From NCBI GenBank assembly GCA_035509615.1, contig DATJLK010000005.1, positions 1 to 16,973 on the forward strand: a stretch of 16,973 nt of DNA. Direction: 5' to 3'. This stretch comes from AP-15 sp035509615 (GTDB lineage Bacteria; Pseudomonadota; Alphaproteobacteria; ATCC43930; CGMCC-115725). Each line of letters begins with the position of its first letter. Position 1 is the stretch's first letter. The notes below the pieces were generated by a model. The model was not told the DNA's origin, searched no databases, and saw only the letters and a list, made by a program, of their open reading frames with translations. A program made the translations under genes and the position numbers. Shown in pieces: positions 1 through 6,590 of this stretch.

Positions 1-558
1 GACATAGACCCAGCCATCGGCATCGGTGCAGATGTTGTGGACGATGTTGAATTCGCCCGCGCCGGTGCCGGGCTCGCCCCACGACATCAAGAGCTTGCCG
101 TCGGGCGAGTATTTGTGGACCTTGGCATTGCCGTAGCCGTCGGAGACGTAGATCTCGCCCTTTGGCGACAATGCGGTGTGGGTGCAGCGGTGGAACGGCT
201 CGCCGCTCATATAGGGGGCGGGCTGGCCGGGCACCCCGAGTTCGAGCAATACCTTGCCGTCTTCGATCCGGCATTTGCGCACGAAATGGCCGCCGTCATC
301 GGTCAGGTAGATCGAATCGTCCGGCCCCATATGGACGCCGTGGGCGCGCGGATACTGGCCCTCGCCCCAGGAGCGCAGAAAGTTGCCGGCGCGGTCAAAC
401 ACCATCATCGGGTGCTCGCCGCGGTTGAAGACATAAACATTGTCGTTGTTGTCGACTCCGACCGAGCCGACCTCCTTGAACGACCAGCCCTCCGGCAGTT
501 TCGCCCAGTCCTCGATGATCCGGTATTTGTAATCGCCTTGACCCACAATGATCGCCAT
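1..558 (-). CDS. NHL beta-propeller, PAL-like lyase, copy 1 (partial, C-terminus outside window)
   Basis: The first 186 residues of a cytosolic-looking NHL-repeat propeller are visible; the gene runs off the left edge. It starts at ATG 558-556 behind a GGGGAGAG ribosome site. It aligns without a gap to the full copy at 5386-6336 (constant offset 5778 bp), about 167 of 186 residues identical by hand count. Residues matching the active site of the lyase domain of peptidylglycine alpha-amidating enzyme are present: Arg46 (NRGEH), His73 (RAHGVH), Tyr142 (VSDGY) and His174 (IVHNI). The third zinc histidine would lie beyond the window. Known family role: Zn-dependent cleavage of hydroxyglycine-type or ureidoglycolate-type adducts; the substrate here is unknown. 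No signal peptide. It lies 143 bp downstream of exported protein A, same strand, so co-transcription is possible. Confidence 0.85.
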   Translation of the reverse strand, partial: MAIIVGQGDYKYRIIEDWAKLPEGWSFKEVGSVGVDNNDNVYVFNRGEHPMMVFDRAGNFLRSWGEGQYPRAHGVHMGPDDSIYLTDDGGHFVRKCRIEDGKVLLELGVPGQPAPYMSGEPFHRCTHTALSPKGEIYVSDGYGNAKVHKYSPDGKLLMSWGEPGTGAGEFNIVHNICTDADGWVYV

Positions 559-701
559 CTGGCTCTCCCCGATTTGCCGAGCCCAGCCTAGCGAAGCCCC
601 CCGCGCGAAACAATCCTGGTCCGCCCCGGGAGGGCACAACTCATCCTCGTCGGCGCCCAGGACGTCCGCGGGGAATTGCTCGATTCCACCCGTCCGAGGT
701 C

Positions 702-2693
702 TCATTGCAGCAGCAGCGCGCTCGGCTCCGGCGGCGCACCGATACATTCCCACGGGTTGGTAGCCGCGACATCGACCGGGTGAGCCTGGTTGTCATAGAT
801 AAAAAAGCGGGTCGCGAGATCGGTGACCGACGGCTGTCCGGCCGAGCACAGCTGCGGCTCGCCGGAAAGAGGGCTTGTCGCGACGTTCAGCGTGAAATCG
901 AACACCCGGCCGCCGCGGGGTGTCACCTCCATGCGGAAAATCGGCGATGCGCCCGGCGGCGGCGTCTCCGCGAATGTCGTGGTGGCGCCGTGGCGCGCAA
1001 GCGGCGCAAGCTGCACGCCATAAGGCCGCGCGGCCTCCACCAGCTCGCCAACCCCATCCGCTCCCAGCTCACCCACGGTGCCGCCTTCGTCGAGCAGGCT
1101 CGCCAAATCGACGCTGGCGTGCCCGAGATCGAGGCCACCACTCGACGGCGCCAAGGTCAGCCGGCCTTGCAGTCGCAGCTGGATTTGGCCGGCGTCCAGC
1201 CCGGTGGCGCTGCCGGTCAGCGCGTTCAGTTTCGGGGTGAGCTGGGTCCCGCAGCCCTCGGCCGGACACGCTCTCCACTCCGACGATTTCACGATTGTGG
1301 TGGAACCCGGCAAGGGTGGGTTCACGAGGCCGGTGACCAGGGTTGCCGAAGTCCCCGTGCTCGGATCGGAGAGCGGCAGGTATGCGTACTCTCCGGGCTG
1401 CACCTGGATTTGTCGGACCGCGACGACATAAGGAATGAACCATGCAGTCAAGACGATCGGCTGAGGGCCGAGGTTATCAAACCGGACGCTGCGGTATCCC
1501 CTCCCGAGCCACGTCACAAAGGCGTTGGGGAAGTCCCGCTGCTCTAGGGCTGGCGTAAGGACCTTGTACATCTGGTTGTTATTGCCCCCGCTTCCCGGGG
1601 CGACGAAGAGCACACGCGCGATTTGCCCGGTTCCATAGGCCTTTTGCCCGTGGAGGACCAGATTGCTCAGCGGCAGCTGGACACGCTGACCAGCGGACAG
1701 CACCCCTCTCCAGACCTCCCCGTTGCGGTAATTGATCTGCAGGCGTACCGCGTAAGGGCTCAGGTTTACAGCGAAGTAGCCGGTGGGGATGCCGGTGATC
1801 CTCGCTTGATCGCGAATCCACAACTCCCTGTCGGGGACACGGTAATCGGTCACCGCAACCTTGATCGGCGGCCCCGCCGGCCCTCCAGCCCCGATGTAGA
1901 ATTCGCCATGGCTGTGCAATGGCAGGACCATAGGCACGCCAGGCCGCAGCTCGGTGCGGCCGTGTCGTCGGTCGCCATACCATTCGGCCACATCGACCGG
2001 CCGATCGCCATAATTGGTGAAAGTGGCGAGGTATGAATCCGCCCCCGTCCAGCTGCACTTTGTCTGGTGCTGCCAGTCATCAGGAAAATAAGGTTCGTGG
2101 ATCGGGACTTCGCACAGAAAATCGTCGGTGGCGCCGATCAGCGCGCCTGTGAGATTGGTCGCGCGGTTGCGCGGATACGGGCTGTCATTGACCAGCGTCA
2201 CGACCGTGTTCGCCAAGAACGGCAATGTTTGGCAGTCCTGGCCGCCAAACCACCAGGTGCGCAGCAGCATCCCGTCAGAAGCCGCTTTCTCGACCAGCTT
2301 GAACACGTAGAGCTGGGGAGCAGCGGCGCAGCCGGCGACTTGCGGCCTGATGCACTCCTGTTCCTGCTGGCCGGGATCGAGGGTGCAGCCGAAGGATGCG
2401 GGGCCGGCGGGAGGCAGAACGACGCCGCCATCCGGCGAGCCGGGTCCGGGCGCATCGATCCCGCCTGCGGGCGGCGGCGGGTTCCCCGGGACTCCGGGGT
2501 CGGTCAGATCGTTCCCGGGGTCGGCGGACGGACCTGAAACGGGGCTGGTGGTCGCAGTTAGCGAAGGCTGCCCGGCCGCCGCGCAGCTGCCAAGGACGCC
2601 CAATAGCACGAGAGCGGTTGCCCCGGCGCTGGCGAAGGCGGCGAGGCACACCCGGCGCCAATGCCGTAATGGTGCGGTCTCGCAATTCCGCAT
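702..2693 (-). CDS. Large exported protein A, unknown family (663 aa)
   Basis: I do not recognise a family. The ATG at 2693 was chosen over longer in-frame extensions because it follows AAGGGAGCATTTTG, matching the start context of paralog B, and opens a signal peptide (RR, then a hydrophobic run at about 17-36, then SCAAAG). Cys37 could be a lipobox cysteine but the context is poor and B lacks it. Then come a Pro/Gly-rich linker (about 57-90), an N-terminal Cys-rich domain (Cys103, 114, 122, 154, 194, 213), three similar beta-rich modules (about 222-284, 306-365, 401-456), each with a [LV]-x-x-G-x4-LPL motif, a Cys476/481 pair, a region with QIQLRLQGRLTLAP, and a C-terminal part with Cys616 and Cys650 ending PSALLLQ. 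Ten cysteines are shared with B, suggesting disulfides and an extracytoplasmic location. No PEP-CTERM, LPXTG or beta-barrel end is visible. Confidence 0.8.
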   Translation of the reverse strand: MRNCETAPLRHWRRVCLAAFASAGATALVLLGVLGSCAAAGQPSLTATTSPVSGPSADPGNDLTDPGVPGNPPPPAGGIDAPGPGSPDGGVVLPPAGPASFGCTLDPGQQEQECIRPQVAGCAAAPQLYVFKLVEKAASDGMLLRTWWFGGQDCQTLPFLANTVVTLVNDSPYPRNRATNLTGALIGATDDFLCEVPIHEPYFPDDWQHQTKCSWTGADSYLATFTNYGDRPVDVAEWYGDRRHGRTELRPGVPMVLPLHSHGEFYIGAGGPAGPPIKVAVTDYRVPDRELWIRDQARITGIPTGYFAVNLSPYAVRLQINYRNGEVWRGVLSAGQRVQLPLSNLVLHGQKAYGTGQIARVLFVAPGSGGNNNQMYKVLTPALEQRDFPNAFVTWLGRGYRSVRFDNLGPQPIVLTAWFIPYVVAVRQIQVQPGEYAYLPLSDPSTGTSATLVTGLVNPPLPGSTTIVKSSEWRACPAEGCGTQLTPKLNALTGSATGLDAGQIQLRLQGRLTLAPSSGGLDLGHASVDLASLLDEGGTVGELGADGVGELVEAARPYGVQLAPLARHGATTTFAETPPPGASPIFRMEVTPRGGRVFDFTLNVATSPLSGEPQLCSAGQPSVTDLATRFFIYDNQAHPVDVAATNPWECIGAPPEPSALLLQ

Positions 2694-2721
2694 CAAAATG
2701 CTCCCTTGCCAACCGAACGAG

Positions 2722-2759
2722 CTTTTTGTTCGGCCAAGTCCTTTTTGTTCGGCCAAGTC
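2722..2759. repeat. 19-bp perfect tandem direct repeat in the B-A spacer
   Basis: CTTTTTGTTCGGCCAAGTC occurs twice back to back (2722-2740 and 2741-2759), filling most of the 67-bp gap between the stop of gene B and the start of gene A. The first unit also pairs with CCGAAC at 2713-2718 (GTTCGG at 2728-2733), giving a possible 6-bp-stem hairpin just upstream of A's ribosome site. It may be a slippage duplication or an intercistronic control element. Confidence 0.9.
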
Positions 2760-2760
2760 C

Positions 2761-4779
2761 TTATTGCAGCAATAGCGCGCTCGGGTCCTGCGGGTTGCTG
2801 CCCACGCATTGCCAGGGCTGGGTGGTCGCGACATCGACCGGGCGGCCCTGGTTGTTGTAGATAAAAAAGCGCGTCGCGAGACCGGTTACCGACGGTTGCC
2901 CGGCCGAGCACAGCTGTGGCTCGCCGGAAAGGGCGCTTTTGGCGACGCTCAGGGTGAAATCGAACACCCGGCTGCCGCGCGGCGTGACCTGCATGCGGAA
3001 AACCGGCGGCGCGCCGAGAGGCGGCTTTTCGGTGAACAGTGTGGTGGGACCGCTTCTACCGACCCCAGTGAGCTGGGTGCCGTACGGCCCAAGGACCTCC
3101 ACCAGCTCACCCGCCGCGCCCAACTCCGATTCGCCCGTCGCACCCACTGCCAACTGACCTGCCGGAAGCCCCTCGTTGAGCAGGCTCGTCAAATCCACGC
3201 TGGCCCGGCCGAGACTAAGAGCGCCGGCAGATGGCGCGAGGGTAATACGCCCTTGCAGCCGCAGCTGCACCTGGCCTTCCGCCAACCCGGTGGCGGCGCC
3301 GCTCAGCATGTTCAGCGTTGGGTCAAAACGCGTCCCGCAGCTCTCGTCCAAGCACGCCGCCCATTCTGTCGCCTTCACACGGCCGGTTCGGCCGGGGTGC
3401 GGTGGAAATACGATACCACTAATCTCCGTTGCCGCGATGCCACTTCTCCGATCAACCAGAGGCAGAATGGCGCTCTGCCCCCGCTCTAAATCGACTTCTC
3501 CGATTGGAATAAGATGAGGAATAAACCAAGAGATCAAGCCGACTGGCCAAGGACCAACGTTCTCTATCTTAACGCTGCTATATGTATTGAAGAGCCATGT
3601 GACCAAAGCATATGGATAGTCCTCATCATTGGGTGGGGGAGTAGCAAAACTGTAGTAGTCCCCACCCCCGCTCTCTGGCTTGATAAAGAGTACGCGCGCA
3701 ACCTCGCCGTTGCCGTAGGACTTTTCCCCGTAAAAGAGATGAACACCCGGTAACTGGACACGGCCAAAAGGGGCAAGGTCCAAACTACCCGGCGGCGGCT
3801 CGGTCCAACGCAGGTGCACAGTATAAGGGCTCAGATTCACCGCTACGTTTCCGGCGCTTCCAATCGGGCTTTGTGATTTGTCGCGTACCCACATCTCCTT
3901 CAACTCGTTGGCGATGTGGTAGTCGGTTATCGCTATCTTGATCGGTCGCCCGGCGGGCCCGCCGGCGCCGACGTAGAATTCGCCATAGCTGTGCAGCGGA
4001 AGGACCTTGGCCTCACCGGGCCGCAGTTCGGTGCGACCGTGGTAACTGCCGCGGTACCACTCGGCCATATCAACCGGCCGGTCGCCGAAATTGGTAAATT
4101 TGGCGAGCCACGAATTCCCACCGGTCCAGGTGCATTTTGCCTGGTTCTGCCAGCCGCGAGGCTCGTATGGGTTGTGGATCGGCACCTGGCACAAGAAGTC
4201 ATCGGTGGCGCTGGGATCCGAACCTATGAGATTGGTGTCGTTGTACCGCGGGTACGGACTGTCATTAACCATCGTTACGAGCGTATCCCGCAGAAACGAC
4301 AATCTTTGACAGCCTTTGGGAGCAAACCGCCAAGTGCGCAGCAGCGTCCCGTCCGAAACCGCGGTCTCTACGAGCTTAAACGCATAGGTGTAGGGAGGGA
4401 AGGCGCAGACCGTGTATTGCTCGGGTTCCGTGGGTCTAAAGCATTCCTGTTGATCCTGATTGCGGGTCAGTTGGCAATAGAATTGCGGGGGCCCGGCGGA
4501 GGGGAGCGTGAGACCCGAATCCGGCGAGCCCGGGCCGGGCGCCTCGATGCCGCCGACCGGCGGCGGCGGGTTCCCGGGGATGCCGGGATCGGTCAGATCG
4601 TTGCCGGGGTCGGGATACGGCCCTGAGGAGGCTATGGCCACCGTATTCGACGGCAGCCCGGCCGCTTCGCTGTGACCGGCCGCCACGGACAGTACATGCG
4701 CCACCAACCCGGCGGCCAAGAAAATCGCGAGTCGCGTCCCCCGTCGATGCGATAATGGCGCTGCGCTGTAGACAACCAT
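2761..4779 (-). CDS. Large exported protein B, paralog of A (672 aa)
   Basis: Tandem paralog of the 702-2693 gene with the same layout: signal peptide (basic HRRGTR, hydrophobic 17-35, likely cleavage near HSEAAG), Pro/Gly linker (about 56-89), Cys-rich N-terminal domain (Cys102, 113, 125, 157, 197, 216), three repeated modules with ELRPG..LPL, DLAPF..QLP and DLERG..LPL, Cys476/481, QVQLRLQGRITLAP, Cys624, Cys658 and the end PSALLLQ. All ten mature cysteines match A in order. ATG 4779 was chosen over TTG 4800 because GGAGCACTTTGATG mirrors A's start site. Function unknown. The middle (around 3480-3800) is AT-richer than the rest: 27 of 60 bases are G/C at 3541-3600. A 606-bp gap with several dyads precedes it, so it probably has its own promoter and may be co-transcribed with A. 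Confidence 0.8.
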   Translation of the reverse strand: MVVYSAAPLSHRRGTRLAIFLAAGLVAHVLSVAAGHSEAAGLPSNTVAIASSGPYPDPGNDLTDPGIPGNPPPPVGGIEAPGPGSPDSGLTLPSAGPPQFYCQLTRNQDQQECFRPTEPEQYTVCAFPPYTYAFKLVETAVSDGTLLRTWRFAPKGCQRLSFLRDTLVTMVNDSPYPRYNDTNLIGSDPSATDDFLCQVPIHNPYEPRGWQNQAKCTWTGGNSWLAKFTNFGDRPVDMAEWYRGSYHGRTELRPGEAKVLPLHSYGEFYVGAGGPAGRPIKIAITDYHIANELKEMWVRDKSQSPIGSAGNVAVNLSPYTVHLRWTEPPPGSLDLAPFGRVQLPGVHLFYGEKSYGNGEVARVLFIKPESGGGDYYSFATPPPNDEDYPYALVTWLFNTYSSVKIENVGPWPVGLISWFIPHLIPIGEVDLERGQSAILPLVDRRSGIAATEISGIVFPPHPGRTGRVKATEWAACLDESCGTRFDPTLNMLSGAATGLAEGQVQLRLQGRITLAPSAGALSLGRASVDLTSLLNEGLPAGQLAVGATGESELGAAGELVEVLGPYGTQLTGVGRSGPTTLFTEKPPLGAPPVFRMQVTPRGSRVFDFTLSVAKSALSGEPQLCSAGQPSVTGLATRFFIYNNQGRPVDVATTQPWQCVGSNPQDPSALLLQ

Positions 4780-4830
4780 CAAAGTGCTCCATCGCCTCAA
4801 GCAGCCAAAGCTCGGCCTTGGCCGCTTTTA

Positions 4831-4848
4831 TGTTGTTATAAAACAACA
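4831..4848 (-). promoter_or_regulatory. Inverted repeat TGTTGTT-N4-AACAACA upstream of gene B
   Basis: A perfect 7-bp dyad with a 4-nt AT centre lies about 50 bp before the ATG of gene B. On the minus strand it contains TTTTATAAC, a possible -10 region. A TTGACA on the same strand (within 4861-4890) lies 17 to 19 bp upstream of the weak hexamers TGTTTT/TTTTAT, or 22 bp from TATAAC. It reads as an operator overlapping a promoter; no regulator is identifiable in the window. Confidence 0.4.
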
Positions 4849-4860
4849 CGCGGCAGGCTG

Positions 4861-4890
4861 CCTGTCAAGGCGCCAACTCATTTTGACAGG
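4861..4890. promoter_or_regulatory. Inverted repeat CCTGTCAA-N14-TTGACAGG upstream of gene B
   Basis: Perfect 8-bp arms (4861-4868, 4883-4890) separated by 14 bp, spacing suited to a dimeric regulator on one DNA face. The left arm carries a minus-strand TTGACA that could serve as the -35 element for gene B, so binding would compete with RNA polymerase. Inference from the sequence only. Confidence 0.45.
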
Positions 4891-4984
4891 AAGCGCGCCA
4901 TTAGTCTTAAGATATTGGTCTATCCAATCCAGGGATATCAGTGGCCAGCCGTGGTCTGTGCTTGCCGACACTTCGCGAAGACGA

Positions 4985-5011
4985 TTTAGGCAAAGTGGCG
5001 CACTGCCTAAA
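4985..5011. promoter_or_regulatory. Inverted repeat TTTAGGCA-N11-TGCCTAAA
   Basis: Perfect 8-bp arms with an inner GTG/CAC pairing that extends the potential hairpin. It is followed by more A residues on plus, so it does not look like a terminator on that strand, and the minus side has no T-run after the stem. More likely an operator or RNA leader structure upstream of gene B. Confidence 0.35.
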
Positions 5012-5385
5012 AATGCCGACAAACCGCCACGGCAAAACCTTCAGACGGCGGAGCGCAAAAATGCCGGATAAGATGACGCGGCAGGCGATCTTCGAAGCGG
5101 CGAGCGGATACGCGCATCGGCTCGGCGCCGCCACTCCCTCGGATGTCCACATCGGTCGGATATGCGTGGCACCGATATCGGGGTCATGGGCTTTCCGTTT
5201 AGCGGCGGAAACACGATCAAGCATGCAATATCAGGGGCCGGGCGCGACGCGCAACCGGTCGACCAGATACATGCGCCTGAACCGGCACCGACCGTTTGCG
5301 CAATCCTCAAGGTGTTTGGCAGGAGGGTGCGGCTCCGCGAACTCGCTCGCGACAGGCGACTTTGCTTCTGCGGTGTGGCCGGAAA

Positions 5386-6336
5386 TCAGTGCACGCGTTC
5401 GTATTTCTGCAAGGCTCGCAATCCCGGCGGATGCGGCTGACCCGGGAACAACCCCGGCCACAGGGTCCAGCACACCTCGCCGACATAGAGATCGCCGTGT
5501 GAATCAGCCGCGAGGCCGTGCGGGCCGATAAACGAGGTCGGCGCGGTTCCGGCAAACGGGTCGCCGATCCGCGACAGTAATTTGCCCTCGTTGTCGACGA
5601 TGCTGACGCGCGGCCCGAGATTGGCGTTGAGGCGATTGACCGACAGCTCGCCGATATAACAAACCGGGTTATGGCTGTACGGCATATAGAGCCCGCACGG
5701 CCGATGCAAATTGTTCCACTGGGTCTCGTATTTGCCGTTGCCGTCGAACACCTGGACGCGGTGATTTTCGCGGTCGGCGACATAGACCCAGCCATCGGCG
5801 TCGGTGCAGATGTTGTGGACGAGGTTGAACTGGCCGGGATCGCTGCCGGGCTCGCCCCATGACATCAAGAGTTTGCCGTCGGGCGAGTATTTGTGGACGC
5901 GGGCGTTGCCGTAACCGTCGGAAACGTAGATCTCACCCTTTGGCGACAGGGCGGTGTGGGTGCAGCGGTTGAACGGCTCGCCGGAGAGATAGGGCGCCGG
6001 CTTGCCGGGCATGCCGAGCTCGAGCAATACCTTGCCGTCCTCGATCCGGCATTTGCGCACAAAATGGCCGCCGTCATCGGTCAGGTAGATCGAATCGTCC
6101 GGCCCCACATGGACGCCGTGGGCGCGTGGATACTGGCCCTCGCCCCAGGAGCGCAGAAAATTGCCGTCGCGATCAAACACCATCATCGGGTGCTCGCCGC
6201 GCCCAAAGGCGTAAACATTGTCGTTTTTATCGACCCCGACCGCCGCCACTTCCTTGAACGACCAGCCATCGGGCAGTTTCGCCCAGTCCTCGATGATCCG
6301 ATATTTGTAATCACCCTGGCCAACAATGGTTGCCAT
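5386..6336 (-). CDS. NHL beta-propeller, PAL-like lyase, copy 2 (316 aa, complete)
   Basis: A complete soluble NHL propeller without signal peptide. It starts at ATG 6336 behind AAGGGAGAG. It resembles the lyase domain of peptidylglycine alpha-amidating monooxygenase: SDGYGNARV (139-147), PGQF (167-170), ADREN (187-191) and GPHGL (271-275) match that domain's blade motifs. Residues equivalent to the rat enzyme's Arg533, zinc His585/690/786 and Tyr654 appear as Arg46, His73, His174, His273 and Tyr142, so the fold probably keeps a metal site and lyase chemistry. No copper monooxygenase partner (PHM) is in the window, so peptide amidation is unproven; bacterial relatives may act on other carbinolamide-like substrates such as ureidoglycolate. 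It is 254 bp downstream of a glycosyltransferase on the same strand. Confidence 0.85.
   Translation of the reverse strand: MATIVGQGDYKYRIIEDWAKLPDGWSFKEVAAVGVDKNDNVYAFGRGEHPMMVFDRDGNFLRSWGEGQYPRAHGVHVGPDDSIYLTDDGGHFVRKCRIEDGKVLLELGMPGKPAPYLSGEPFNRCTHTALSPKGEIYVSDGYGNARVHKYSPDGKLLMSWGEPGSDPGQFNLVHNICTDADGWVYVADRENHRVQVFDGNGKYETQWNNLHRPCGLYMPYSHNPVCYIGELSVNRLNANLGPRVSIVDNEGKLLSRIGDPFAGTAPTSFIGPHGLAADSHGDLYVGEVCWTLWPGLFPGQPHPPGLRALQKYERVH
5779..6336 (-). repeat. Direct duplicate of 1-558 (propeller gene 5' part)
   Basis: Bases 5779-6336 match 1-558 in the same orientation with no insertion or deletion, and the match extends into the ribosome site (GGGAGAG in both). The true repeat probably continues past the left edge. 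The two copies form direct repeats around about 5.2 kb carrying genes A and B. Confidence 0.85.
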
Positions 6337-6590
6337 GCTGCGCTCTCCCTTCGATGTTTCTGCCCGCGCGGCGGCGAAATCCCGTTACCGCCACGTTAGC
6401 GAACCCATCCCGGCGATACAATCCGATCCGTAGCCGGTCGACGCCAGCCGAGTGTCCGGGCCGGCGCCGCCGACCCGGTGAGGGCGCCGACATCCGGCTT
6501 GCCGCCGAGGCGGACGACCGCCGGCTGCGCGCGGCGTCACTGCGCTGGCGGATCGGCATCAAGCCGGCTGACGATCAAGCAATCGCGCTT

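Larger units (their letters stand above)
4780..5385. other. 606-bp intergenic region upstream of gene B, dyad-rich
   Basis: No convincing gene was found between propeller copy 2 and gene B; the open frames here, including a 196-codon plus-strand frame from 4941, have no recognisable protein features. The part nearest B is unusually rich in short perfect inverted repeats: 4831-4848, 4861-4890, 4914-4928 (ATTGG, 5-nt gap, CCAAT) and 4985-5011. This suggests a regulated promoter region for the exported-protein pair. Confidence 0.6.

Noticed and set aside
2694..2834. N-terminal extension of gene A through the spacer repeat into gene B
   Set aside because: It would place 47 residues, including two repeat-encoded segments, before a good signal peptide; the ATG at 2693 has a ribosome site matching paralog B.
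4941..5531. Plus-strand 196-codon frame antisense to the end of propeller copy 2
   Set aside because: Arg/Ser-rich, no motif, no ribosome site; it looks like a high-GC shadow frame.
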